A stretch of 64,000 nucleotides of DNA from Colwellia sp. 1_MG-2023. Lineage in GTDB: Bacteria; Pseudomonadota; Gammaproteobacteria; Enterobacterales; Alteromonadaceae. How positions within the stretch are numbered: the first letter of the stretch is position 1; each line of letters starts with the position of its first letter. Of this stretch, positions 18,584 through 27,455 are shown in pieces. The translations under genes were made by a program, and so were the position numbers. The notes beneath the pieces are model-generated. The model was not told the origin of the DNA, did not search any database, and saw nothing but the letters and a program-made list of their open reading frames with translations. The stretch lies in NCBI RefSeq assembly GCF_030546755.1, contig NZ_JAUOPE010000004.1, positions 124,001-188,000 on the forward strand, in the 5' to 3' direction.

Positions 18584-19081
18584 ATGATTAAGTTTTCACG
18601 TGCCGGTTGGAATAACGTTATTATTTTTGCGGTATTGGGCTTTATTTTATTGATAAACGCAACCCATGATAACGTGTTTAGTTCGGCGGAAAATACTGAA
18701 CAGCAAACACGGCAAGAAACCCCCATTTTAGGTGATAATGCCGTAGTGTTAACGTTAACGGTTAATCAACAAATAAAGATAGAGCGCATTGGGAAAACGT
18801 GGCGAGCAATTCCTGCAAATATTTCGGGGCAAGCACTCGAGCAAATGATGATGACCTGGCAAAAAAGTATAGCCACTCCTGTTGACGCACCAATTGGAAT
18901 TGATGAGCAATTAGCGCTTATTGTTAGTGTTGAATTAGCAAGCCAACCGCACGCTTTATTATTAAGCTTGCATACAACTGAGTATGAGTTGCTGATTTTC
19001 AATCATCAAACTAAACTTTGGTCGGCGTTACCGCTACAGATTTATTCACAATTATTACCCCTGCAAATATTTGGAAATTAA
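18584..19081 (+). CDS. Membrane-anchored protein of unknown function
   Basis: The 165-residue protein has one N-terminal hydrophobic helix (about residues 12-26, IIFAVLGFILLINA), without a clear cleavage site. A soluble domain of alternating hydrophobic residues follows, suggesting a beta-rich periplasmic or cytoplasmic domain. I recognise no family. It is directly followed by the ATP-grasp gene (11 bp between stop and next start) and then mutM, so it is probably the first gene of a three-gene operon. Confidence 0.65.
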   Translation: MIKFSRAGWNNVIIFAVLGFILLINATHDNVFSSAENTEQQTRQETPILGDNAVVLTLTVNQQIKIERIGKTWRAIPANISGQALEQMMMTWQKSIATPVDAPIGIDEQLALIVSVELASQPHALLLSLHTTEYELLIFNHQTKLWSALPLQIYSQLLPLQIFGN

Positions 19082-19091
19082 GGTTTTTACT

Positions 19092-19994
19092 ATGAAGTTA
19101 TGCGCTGTTTTATCAATGGATAAATTAGATGATTTTGAGGCTTATGATCATTTAATTGAGCCGCATTTATTGGCGCTTGGTTGGCAAGTCGAGGTGGTTT
19201 CATGGCGAGCAAAAAATGTTAATTGGGATAACTATGATGCTGTGATTATTCGTACGCCTTGGGATTATCAAGAAGATGCTGAAGCCTTTATAAAAGTGCT
19301 TGAAGATATTGAACAATCTACTGCGCATTTAGAAAATAATTTAGCCATTGTTCGCTGGAATATCGATAAGATTTACCTTAAAGCATTAGCAGAACGTGAC
19401 GTTAATTTAGTGCCAACATTGTGGCGAGATTCACTGCAGGCCAAAGCATCAATCACCGAAGATGATTTAAATCAGTATTTTACCGATTTTGGCCAAGAGC
19501 AAATTGTGTTAAAACCCCGTATTAGTGCTAATGCCGATAATACTTTTTGGCTAACCAAAGCCAATGCAAAACAGTCGCTTGCTGCTATTAATGAAGCTTT
19601 TCGTGATCGTGATTTTATGATCCAACCTTTTATGGAACATATTGTAACTGAAGGTGAATATTCATTATTTTATTTTAATGGCGAATATAGTCATGCCATA
19701 TTAAAAACACCGAAAGCGAATGATTTTCGCGTGCAAGAGGAGCATGGCGGACGTTTGACAACGATTGATCCCGAGTCAGCATTAGTAGAACATGCAAAGC
19801 AATGTATGAGGGCGATCAGTGACTTATTTAACATGCCATTGTATGCGCGCGTTGATTTTGTACGTCATCAAAAGGGCTTTGCCTTGATGGAAGCTGAACT
19901 GATTGAACCGTCGTTATATTTTAATATGGATGATCAATCACCGCTTCGGTTTGCACAAGCCTTTGTAAAACGAATGCAACATCTTGCCTTATAA
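19092..19994 (+). CDS. ATP-grasp enzyme (RimK/glutathione synthetase-like)
   Basis: The 300-residue protein has an N-terminal preATP-grasp fold (MKLCAVLSMDKLDDFEAYD, DAVIIRTPWDYQ). An ATP-grasp domain follows, with the nucleotide-binding Lys in IVLKPRISANADNTF, the acidic EGEYSLFYF segment, and metal-binding residues in ARVDFVRHQKGFALMEAELIEPSLY. ATP-grasp ligases join a carboxylate to an amine or thiol through an acyl-phosphate; the substrates here are unknown. I chose the ATG at 19092 because AAGG sits 8 nt upstream. The longer in-frame start at 19071 overlaps the previous gene. Confidence 0.8.
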   Translation: MKLCAVLSMDKLDDFEAYDHLIEPHLLALGWQVEVVSWRAKNVNWDNYDAVIIRTPWDYQEDAEAFIKVLEDIEQSTAHLENNLAIVRWNIDKIYLKALAERDVNLVPTLWRDSLQAKASITEDDLNQYFTDFGQEQIVLKPRISANADNTFWLTKANAKQSLAAINEAFRDRDFMIQPFMEHIVTEGEYSLFYFNGEYSHAILKTPKANDFRVQEEHGGRLTTIDPESALVEHAKQCMRAISDLFNMPLYARVDFVRHQKGFALMEAELIEPSLYFNMDDQSPLRFAQAFVKRMQHLAL

Positions 19995-20014
19995 CTTAAA
20001 AAAGAATGAAATAA

Positions 20015-20830
20015 ATGCCTGAATTACCAGAAGTTGAAGTGTGTCGTTTAGGCATCACTCCCCATATCATTAATCAACAAGTGGTTGACGTTGTTGTACG
20101 TCATAAACAATTACGTTGGCCTATTCCAGATGAAGTGCAAAGTTTGGTGGGTAAAAACGTGTTAGCGATTAAGCGCCGCTCTAAATACTTAATGATTGAA
20201 TTTAGCCATGGCACGCTGTTAATTCATTTAGGGATGTCAGGCACTATTCGCGTTATTGATGCCAAAACACCTGTGGCGAAACATGATCATTTTGATTTGG
20301 TCTTTGCTAATAACAAAGCATTACGTTTAAATGATCCAAGACGATTCGGCGCGGTATTGTGGCTTGCTGACCATGTTGATGAACAAGGGTTTCTCAGTAA
20401 ATTAGGGCCTGAGCCATTAAGTGATGATTTTGCTCATGGTTATTTATTTAACAAAGCCAAAAATAGAAAGGTGCCGATTAAAACATTTTTAATGTCGAAC
20501 CCAGTTGTTGTTGGTGTGGGAAATATTTACGCCAACGAAGCGTTATTTAAAGCGGGTATTTTGCCCACGGCTTTAGCAGGTAACTTATCTGAAAAACGGC
20601 TAAATACTTTAACTGATATCATTAAAAACGTATTGGCGGATGCGATTGCACAAGGCGGCACAACATTAAAAGACTTTACTCAAGTAGACGGCCGACCTGG
20701 GTATTTTGCCCAAAAGCTACAAGTGTATGGGCGTGCCGGCGAGAAATGTTTTACTTGTCAGGAAACGCTAGAAGAAATCCGACAAGCGAATCGCAGTTCG
20801 GTTTTTTGTCCAAGTTGTCAACATGAGTAA
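20015..20830 (+). CDS. mutM: Formamidopyrimidine-DNA glycosylase MutM (Fpg)
   Basis: The 271-residue base-excision-repair enzyme removes 8-oxoguanine and ring-opened purines and nicks the abasic site. The N-terminus PELPEVE carries the catalytic Pro2 and Glu3. The conserved Lys lies in RRSKYLM, the helix-two-turn-helix in VGVGNIYANEALF, and a C-terminal zinc finger has Cys pairs CFTC and CPSC. Length matches E. coli MutM (269). It is the third gene of the presumed operon with the ATP-grasp gene. Confidence 0.97.
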   Translation: MPELPEVEVCRLGITPHIINQQVVDVVVRHKQLRWPIPDEVQSLVGKNVLAIKRRSKYLMIEFSHGTLLIHLGMSGTIRVIDAKTPVAKHDHFDLVFANNKALRLNDPRRFGAVLWLADHVDEQGFLSKLGPEPLSDDFAHGYLFNKAKNRKVPIKTFLMSNPVVVGVGNIYANEALFKAGILPTALAGNLSEKRLNTLTDIIKNVLADAIAQGGTTLKDFTQVDGRPGYFAQKLQVYGRAGEKCFTCQETLEEIRQANRSSVFCPSCQHE

Positions 20831-20855
20831 AGCTAAGGTTAATTTGGCTTAGCTT
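20830..20855. terminator. Compact convergent hairpin between mutM and the DUF6491 gene
   Basis: An 8-bp stem AAGCTAAG/CTTAGCTT with a 10-nt loop spans the 8-bp gap and overlaps the stop codons of both convergent genes. It may serve both strands. Confidence 0.5.
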
Positions 20856-21330
20856 CGTCAGTTGATGCTGCTTGAATTTCCGCACTTTCTTCTTTATCTG
20901 CTTTATTTTCTTCAGGGTTATCAATTGCACGAATATCGGCAAGTTGCTCTAAAGTTAACGGATAAATGGTTTGGATTCGACAATGAATGTTTGGCGCTTC
21001 AACCGTCGAAATAGAATCTGAACGCGCATTTAAGGTAGCGGTATTTAAGCGATTTAAAATAATGGCATGGGCCCAACGAATGTCAGAACAATAACCGGTT
21101 AATTCAATTAAAAACTTTCGTTTATGAGTTGAAGATAGAATTAAAAAATCATTGGTTAAACTTGACCAGCCCTGAAACCTAAAGCGTGACACTCTATTAA
21201 CCGGCTCAATATTTTGGCTAGTTACATAGTCTTTAAATGCGGCATTCTTCGCTTTTTCTATGGCGTTATTATTAGACGCACAAGCGCTCATGAAGAGAAA
21301 TATAGTAAGAATAACAGTCATTAATTTCAT
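20839..21330 (-). CDS. DUF6491-like lipoprotein
   Basis: The 163-residue product has a lipoprotein signal with lipobox MSAC (Cys17). The central part (about 45-130) contains FRFQGWSSLTNDFLIL and two Cys (GYCSDIRWA, NIHCRIQTIYPL), as in the DUF6491 family of gammaproteobacterial lipoproteins of unknown function. The tail is acidic, Glu- and Ala-rich, with low complexity. It is convergent with mutM and lies upstream of nothing transcribed in the same direction except the coaD gene 73 bp before it. Confidence 0.75.
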   Translation of the reverse strand: MKLMTVILTIFLFMSACASNNNAIEKAKNAAFKDYVTSQNIEPVNRVSRFRFQGWSSLTNDFLILSSTHKRKFLIELTGYCSDIRWAHAIILNRLNTATLNARSDSISTVEAPNIHCRIQTIYPLTLEQLADIRAIDNPEENKADKEESAEIQAASTDEAKPN

Positions 21331-21403
21331 AATTTGCCTATTTAATTAAACGTGATAACCCCAATATTAGTATTTTTTATCAATATATTCGATTAAACCG
21401 TTA

Positions 21404-21934
<531 letters not shown>

Positions 21935-22071
21935 TTAAGTCGATGACAACTAAGTTAGTACAATATTATCTAAATAGAAGCGCAAACGTTAAAGTATTTA
22001 CTCGAAAAAGGCTTTCAATCTAAGGAAATTTGATAGTATGATAGAGAAATCGACTAATCAAGCAGAAGTAA

Positions 22072-22734
22072 ATGAGCATGAAAACCCGTGATAAAATAAT
22101 TCAAGCCAGTATCGAGTTATTTAACGAGCAAGGTGAACGAAACGTAACTACTAATCATATTGCAGCCCATTTAAGCATTAGTCCTGGAAATTTGTATTAT
22201 CATTTTCGCAATAAAGAAGACATTATTTTGTCAATTTATGAAGAATATGCGCGTAACTTGTTACTCGATACTTTCCCGCAAGTTACCCCTGATATGAAGC
22301 CGCTTGATACCATTATTTTATATATGGATGCGGTATTCCAAGCCTTAATGAAATTTCGCTTCTTTTACGCTAACTTACCCGTTTTGTTGGCAAAAAATCC
22401 ATTGTTACATGGTAAATATGTTGAAGTTCAGCACACCATTAGTCAGCGTTTAAGCGAAATGTTAGTGTCGTTACGTGAAGCGGATATGATGGATTTTAAC
22501 GACGATGAACTTGCGGATATTGTGAGTATCTTACGATTGATCAATACCTTCTGGTTAAGCTTTTATCAAACACAAAATGAAAACACCGAAATTAATGATT
22601 CGGTATTTTTAGAAGGTGTTTTGAAAATATTAGTGCTTTTACGTCCTTATATTACAGAATCGGCAAAAGCAGACTTTTTAGAAGCTCGAACTATGTATCA
22701 ACAACGTCATAAAGACGCGTTAGTTGCCGCTTAA
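22072..22734 (+). CDS. TetR/AcrR-family transcriptional regulator
   Basis: The 220-residue protein has a TetR helix-turn-helix at about residues 5-50 (TNHIAAHLSISPGNLYYHFRNKEDI), followed by an all-helical ligand-binding domain with no recognised ligand. The start may be the ATG at 22072 or the one at 22078 (MKTRDKI); AGAAG upstream fits either. It is divergent from coaD and is followed by a bidirectional terminator. No adjacent efflux or catabolic gene suggests a target. Confidence 0.88.
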   Translation: MSMKTRDKIIQASIELFNEQGERNVTTNHIAAHLSISPGNLYYHFRNKEDIILSIYEEYARNLLLDTFPQVTPDMKPLDTIILYMDAVFQALMKFRFFYANLPVLLAKNPLLHGKYVEVQHTISQRLSEMLVSLREADMMDFNDDELADIVSILRLINTFWLSFYQTQNENTEINDSVFLEGVLKILVLLRPYITESAKADFLEARTMYQQRHKDALVAA

Positions 22735-22777
22735 TTAGTTACCTTTCTACGCAATAAAATTAACAAACGACTTATAG

Positions 22778-22807
22778 AACTTATCCGCACAATTTTGCGG
22801 ATAAGTT
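22778..22807. terminator. Bidirectional terminator between tetR and kdkA
   Basis: A perfect 12-bp stem AACTTATCCGCA/TGCGGATAAGTT with loop CAATTT lies between the convergent stop codons at 22734 and 22810. Confidence 0.85.
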
Positions 22808-22809
22808 GT

Positions 22810-23553
22810 TTATACCGACAAATAACCTTCAAGTAATATTTGCCAATCATTGGTATGCCAATGAAAGTCAGCTAATTGATTTTTTTCTTTGTTGAATGAA
22901 CGTAACAGCCGATCTAAATTCGCTTGTTGCCATTGTTTTACCGGTTGTCGTTGCTCGCCTCGATCAAAATCAATTAACCAAATCTTATTGTCTTTATCGA
23001 GTAAAATGTTATGGGCATTTAAGTCGTGATGATAAATGCCATGCTGATGAAAATTTTTGATGCAGCGACCAATGTTATACCAAGTTTGTTCTTCAATATT
23101 ACGCTTAGTTAAACTAGCGACAAGATCTTGAGCATGGGTAATTCGAGCGGTTAAAATATCTGCTCGATAGCTTAGCCCTGATTTTTTTACCTGATAAGCA
23201 ATTGGCTTAGGGGCTGGTAGATTTAATGTTGATAAGGTTTTTAATAAACTAAATTCAAGTGCTGCGCGACTGGTGTTAAAGCCGGTAAATAAATAACGGT
23301 CATTGATTAATTTACCAATCAGGCCGCCACGATAATAATGACGTAACACCCATTCATCGTTGATATGTTTAATAAAATAGGTTGTGCCACGGCCTTGTGC
23401 AGTGCCTGTAATCGCTTCTTGCTGCTGCCAATAGTCGGGCGAAAGCATATTTATATTAAAATCTGCAATCGCGTTTTCATCAAAACAATAATAATTATCG
23501 CCTTGTTGAATAATTTTTTCCTGACAGGGTTTTACAATTGCCGATGGGTTCAA
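22810..23553 (-). CDS. kdkA: 3-deoxy-D-manno-octulosonic acid (Kdo) kinase KdkA
   Basis: The 247-residue kinase-like protein matches KdkA, which phosphorylates Kdo of lipid A-Kdo at O-4 on the cytoplasmic side of the inner membrane. Visible motifs are the N-lobe VLRHYYRGGLIGKL, the catalytic loop HHDLNAHNILLD (about residues 171-182) and metal-binding IDFDRGE. KdkA occurs in bacteria with a single-Kdo inner core, which would predict a monofunctional WaaA at 44276. It is divergent from the glycosyltransferase gene at 23607, with a 53-bp shared promoter region. Confidence 0.92.
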   Translation of the reverse strand: MNPSAIVKPCQEKIIQQGDNYYCFDENAIADFNINMLSPDYWQQQEAITGTAQGRGTTYFIKHINDEWVLRHYYRGGLIGKLINDRYLFTGFNTSRAALEFSLLKTLSTLNLPAPKPIAYQVKKSGLSYRADILTARITHAQDLVASLTKRNIEEQTWYNIGRCIKNFHQHGIYHHDLNAHNILLDKDNKIWLIDFDRGEQRQPVKQWQQANLDRLLRSFNKEKNQLADFHWHTNDWQILLEGYLSV

Positions 23554-23606
23554 GATAATGTACCTATTAAATTAATTTATCAGCCAACTATTGTGGTGAT
23601 TCCTTT

Positions 23607-24668
23607 ATGCTGGGTCAAATGACAGCGCCAAAAAATTTATGTTTATTGCGACTTTCCGCCATTGGTGACGTTTGTCATGCCGTGGCTATGGTACAACAAA
23701 TTCAAGCTCAATACCCAACTACAAAAATTACCTGGGTGATTGGTAAAATTGAAGCCTCTTTATTAGCAGGCCTTGATGGGGTTGAGTTTGTTATTTTTGA
23801 TAAAAGGGCGGGTTTGCAAGGCTATTTAGATTTACGTCAAACTTTAAAAGGACGAAAATTTGATGTGCTACTTCATATGCAAGTGGCATTAAGAGCAAGT
23901 TTAGCGAGCCTTTGCATTTCGGCAAAAGTGAAAATAGGCTTTGATCGTTTACGCGCTAAAGAAGGGCAATGGTTATTTACCAATCAAAAAATATTGCCAC
24001 AAAAAAATCCACATGTCCTTGATGGCTTTTTAGGTTTCGCAAAGGCTTTAGGGGTGAAAACTAAAGCGCCATCATGGAAAATGCCAATATCAGATGAAGA
24101 TCAACTGTGGGCCAGTGAAGCAATATCATCGACTAAACCTATTGCGATTATTTCGCCAGCCGCCAGCAAAGCAGAGCGTAATTGGCATAGTGAAGGCTAT
24201 GCAAAAATAGCGGATCACTTTATTGAACGTGGATTTGATGTGGTGATTTGTGGCGGCCCGACAACAGCAGAGAAATTATTAGCCGAAGAAATTAATGCTT
24301 TGAGTCAACATTCATTAACCAATTTGGTTGGCGAAACGTCGCTTAAGCAATTGCTGGCTATTTTAAAACTCGCTCATGTGGTGATTGCGCCTGATACTGG
24401 TCCTGCTCATATGGCTGTAACAGTAGGAACACCGGTAATAGGTTTGTATGCTCATTCTAATCCATATCGTACTGGTCCCTATCTTTATAAAGACTATGTG
24501 GTGAGTTGTTATCAAAGTTCGATTCAACAGCAATATAAAACCCCTTTAGCTCAATTGCCTTGGGGAATTCGTGCGAAAGGGCATGGCTTAATGAATGCGA
24601 TTACCGTTGGTCAAGTGAAAGATAAAATAAAACAAGTTATTGCAGATCATTACCCAGAATTACAATAG
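23607..24668 (+). CDS. Glycosyltransferase family 9, heptosyltransferase-like
   Basis: The 353-residue protein has the GT9 N-terminal signature LLRLSAIGDVCHAV and the C-terminal nucleotide-sugar site VIAPDTGPAHMAVTVGTPVIGLY. It resembles ADP-heptose:LPS heptosyltransferase I, which adds heptose to Kdo in the LPS inner core. The pairing with kdkA supports an inner-core role. Acceptor and donor are inferred. The start may be the ATG at 23607 or the one at 23619; neither has a strong ribosome-binding site. Confidence 0.87.
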   Translation: MLGQMTAPKNLCLLRLSAIGDVCHAVAMVQQIQAQYPTTKITWVIGKIEASLLAGLDGVEFVIFDKRAGLQGYLDLRQTLKGRKFDVLLHMQVALRASLASLCISAKVKIGFDRLRAKEGQWLFTNQKILPQKNPHVLDGFLGFAKALGVKTKAPSWKMPISDEDQLWASEAISSTKPIAIISPAASKAERNWHSEGYAKIADHFIERGFDVVICGGPTTAEKLLAEEINALSQHSLTNLVGETSLKQLLAILKLAHVVIAPDTGPAHMAVTVGTPVIGLYAHSNPYRTGPYLYKDYVVSCYQSSIQQQYKTPLAQLPWGIRAKGHGLMNAITVGQVKDKIKQVIADHYPELQ

Positions 24669-24754
24669 CTTAGTTAAGCGTGGCTTTAAAATAGACTATG
24701 TACTTAAATTATTCACTCAGGTAATATAATTTTAGTTTTACTTAATGAGCTTAC

Positions 24755-25777
24755 ATGATGTCTAAAGCCACATCATTTGATATTGCCTATCGGGCTGGTG
24801 TTTCACAATCAACTGTTTCAAGAGCACTTCGTAATAGTCCGTTAGTGAATGAAGAAACTCGTCTTAAAGTTCAAGCGATCGCCCAAGAACTTAATTATAA
24901 AGTAGATAAGCATGCCAGCAGTCTTCGAACACAGCAAAGTGATACCATTGCATTATTGCTGTTTGAAGATCCAACTAACGATGATTCGTTGATTAACCCT
25001 TTCTTTTTATCCATGCTTGGAAGTATTACCCGGGCTTGTGCACAAAAGGGGTACGATCTTTTAGTTTCCTTTCAACAACTAAGTGATGATTGGCATGCTG
25101 ATTTTGAAGACAGCAAAAAGGCGGATGGCTTAATATTATTAGGTTATGGAGACTTTGTTGATTATCAAGAAACCTTGACAAAATTAAGCGAACAAAACAC
25201 TCACTTTGTGCGTTGGGGTGCTGATGTTGCTGATGAAAAAATTGTTTCTGTCGGTTGTGATAATTTTCATGGTGGTTATCAAGTGACTGAGCATGTGATT
25301 AAAAATGGTCGGAAAAACTTTGCCTTTTTAGGCGACGCATCAAGTCACGCTCCTGAATTTTTAGAACGCTATAATGGTCATTGTAAAGCACTGACCGATA
25401 ATAAGTTATCTGTGATAAGTGAGTTACAAATAGACGCTATTTCTATTGAAGAATCAGGCTATCAAGCGGCTTGCCAGTTAATTGAAAAAAACATCCCTTT
25501 TGATGCTATTTTCGGTGCCAGCGATTTAATTGCTATCGGTGCTATGCGTGCTCTGCAAGAGCATAATATTAAAATTCCTGAGCAAGTGGCTGTGGTGGGT
25601 TTTGACGATATTGCGGTGGCAAGTTTCACTATTCCGGCATTAACTACGGCGAAACAAGACACAACTTTAGCGGGTGAAGTGTTAGTGGATAATTTAATTG
25701 CGCTTATCCATGGTGAGAGCCCAGCGACAACGTTAATGCCAACCAAACTTATGATCCGTAAATCATGCGGTAGTTAA
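24755..25777 (+). CDS. LacI-family regulator, probable maltodextrin repressor
   Basis: The 340-residue protein has an N-terminal LacI helix-turn-helix (about 5-30, FDIAYRAGVSQSTVSRALR) with hinge helix HASSLRT. A periplasmic-binding-protein-like sugar domain follows, with IFGASDLIAIGAMRAL and VAVVGFDDIAVASF. Next to the MFS carrier and the glucan-degrading genes, it is the likely regulator of the locus. Seven LacI-like 14-bp palindromes (TGMATACGTATKCA) occur upstream of its presumed targets. None precedes its own gene or the MFS gene. Effector (maltose or a maltodextrin) is inferred. Confidence 0.9.
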   Translation: MMSKATSFDIAYRAGVSQSTVSRALRNSPLVNEETRLKVQAIAQELNYKVDKHASSLRTQQSDTIALLLFEDPTNDDSLINPFFLSMLGSITRACAQKGYDLLVSFQQLSDDWHADFEDSKKADGLILLGYGDFVDYQETLTKLSEQNTHFVRWGADVADEKIVSVGCDNFHGGYQVTEHVIKNGRKNFAFLGDASSHAPEFLERYNGHCKALTDNKLSVISELQIDAISIEESGYQAACQLIEKNIPFDAIFGASDLIAIGAMRALQEHNIKIPEQVAVVGFDDIAVASFTIPALTTAKQDTTLAGEVLVDNLIALIHGESPATTLMPTKLMIRKSCGS

Positions 25778-25821
25778 TGACTCCAAGCAGAAAATAAAAC
25801 AGCCGTTCATTGAAACTAAAA

Positions 25822-25851
25822 AAAGCCCTATAACGCATATTATAGGGCTTT
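25822..25851. terminator. Bidirectional terminator between lacI and the MFS gene
   Basis: A perfect 12-bp stem AAAGCCCTATAA/TTATAGGGCTTT with loop CGCATA is flanked by A- and T-rich tracts, between convergent genes. Confidence 0.92.
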
Positions 25852-25886
25852 ATTATTAGTGGCATTAAAGACTTGAGTGAACCAAT

Positions 25887-27377
25887 TTAAACCGTAACAG
25901 AGTTATCCTGCGAGGATGTTTGGTTAGCATTGGCTCCATCTTTAACAAAATATACCGCAACAGCCGCGAATAACATTGCAGTACCGGCCATCATTAAAAT
26001 GTATATCGCTTGATTGTCGAACAGGGCGGTTAAAATCCAACCGGCAAAAACACCAGAAACAATCTGAGGTGCGGCAATAGTAAAGTTGAATATACCCATA
26101 TAAACACCCGTTTGTTTAATCGGAATACTGCCAGCTAAAATCGCATAAGGCATAGCCAAAATAGCTGCCCAAGCAATACCAACGCCTATCATAGGGAGAA
26201 ATAATGAGACAGCACCTTGTGGCACATCAATTTGGGTAATGTATAAATTCACTGTGGTAATGGTCGCGTCATGTAAGAAAAAGATGCTTAAGTAGCCTAT
26301 GCCACCGGCCATTAATGACAAAGAATAAGTCAGCTTTCGACCAAGTTTTTTCGCAATTTTAGCCAAAAATATCGAGAAAATAGCCGCAAAAAGTGAATAA
26401 GCAGCAAAGATAATACCGACCCAATCTCCAGCGGTACCTTTAGCGGCTGCAATATGAGCAGGAACTTCTGTAACACTGGCTAAGTAATCAGGATCGAACC
26501 ATTTAGCCTCTACCCCCCATATATGTTGAGCAATAGCCGGCATGGTATAAACCCACATAATGAACAAAGCGAACCATGAGAAAAACTGGACAACAGCAAG
26601 TTGTTTCATGGTTTTGGGCATAGATTTCATCAGACCAATGAATTCACCAATTTTACTAAAAAGTGAACCTTGTTGTTTGGCGTTTTCTAAAGGCGCTAAG
26701 CCAAATTCACCCGGCGCATATTCTTTAGTACGCAACACTGTCCATAAAACCGAGCCAAACATCACACTGGCGCCAAGATAAAACGCCCAAATTACTGAAG
26801 GAGCAACTTCACCCGTAGCTGCGGTGTTGTCTAAGCCAATAACATTGGTCAACACGAAAGGTAAAATTGAACCACAGACAGCGCCAATATTGATTAAAAA
26901 GGATTGTATCGAATACCCTAAGGTGCGTTGTTCATCCGGCACCATGTCAGATACCAAGGCGCGAAATGGTTGAAAGGCAACATTAAAAGAAGCATCCATT
27001 ACCGCTAGCATCATAGCGCCAAAAAATAGCGGAGTAATAAAGCTAGCCAAAGTCGCTGAATTTGGCATTAATAACATACCAATTGCGGCAGCAGCCCCTC
27101 CCATTAGAATATAAGGGCTACGTCGTCCAATTCGATTCCAAGTTCTATCAGACGCTGAACCAACAATGGGTTGAATTATCAATCCCATGATGGGAGCGAC
27201 TAACCAAAATAATGAAAGTGAATGTAAATCAGCGCCTAGATCTGACAGAATTCTACTGGCGTTGGCATTTTGTAAGGCGAAGCCAAACTGTACGCCTAAA
27301 AAGCCAAAACTGATGTTCCATATTTGCCAGAAACTGAGTGTTGGTTTGTGTTGTGTTGGTATGGCTGTTGTCGTCAT
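25887..27377 (-). CDS. MFS sugar transporter, MalT-like (maltose/maltodextrin)
   Basis: The 496-residue inner-membrane carrier has about twelve hydrophobic segments. It resembles the MalT-type maltose carriers of Xanthomonas and Shewanella: FWLVAPIMGLIIQPIVGSASD in the loop 2-3 region and GRRSPYILMGG directly after. A large cytoplasmic/periplasmic insertion (about 195-310) separates the two halves. It should import maltose or short maltodextrins with a cation. It is the last gene of the pullulanase-GH13-GH97-MFS run, separated from GH97 by 78 bp containing a hairpin. Confidence 0.88.
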   Translation of the reverse strand: MTTTAIPTQHKPTLSFWQIWNISFGFLGVQFGFALQNANASRILSDLGADLHSLSLFWLVAPIMGLIIQPIVGSASDRTWNRIGRRSPYILMGGAAAAIGMLLMPNSATLASFITPLFFGAMMLAVMDASFNVAFQPFRALVSDMVPDEQRTLGYSIQSFLINIGAVCGSILPFVLTNVIGLDNTAATGEVAPSVIWAFYLGASVMFGSVLWTVLRTKEYAPGEFGLAPLENAKQQGSLFSKIGEFIGLMKSMPKTMKQLAVVQFFSWFALFIMWVYTMPAIAQHIWGVEAKWFDPDYLASVTEVPAHIAAAKGTAGDWVGIIFAAYSLFAAIFSIFLAKIAKKLGRKLTYSLSLMAGGIGYLSIFFLHDATITTVNLYITQIDVPQGAVSLFLPMIGVGIAWAAILAMPYAILAGSIPIKQTGVYMGIFNFTIAAPQIVSGVFAGWILTALFDNQAIYILMMAGTAMLFAAVAVYFVKDGANANQTSSQDNSVTV

Positions 27378-27412
27378 TATTATATCTTGTACCTATCTAC
27401 TTTCGTTGGGCT

Positions 27413-27448
27413 GACTTGAACTAAATTGTCATTCATTTAGTTCAAGTC
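27413..27448 (-). terminator. Intercistronic hairpin between GH97 and MFS genes
   Basis: A perfect 13-bp stem GACTTGAACTAAA/TTTAGTTCAAGTC with a 10-nt loop lies 8 bp after the GH97 stop and 35 bp before the MFS start. There is no T-tract. It may attenuate read-through or protect the upstream mRNA 3' end so that carrier levels are set separately. Confidence 0.55.
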
Positions 27449-27455
27449 ATTGAGC

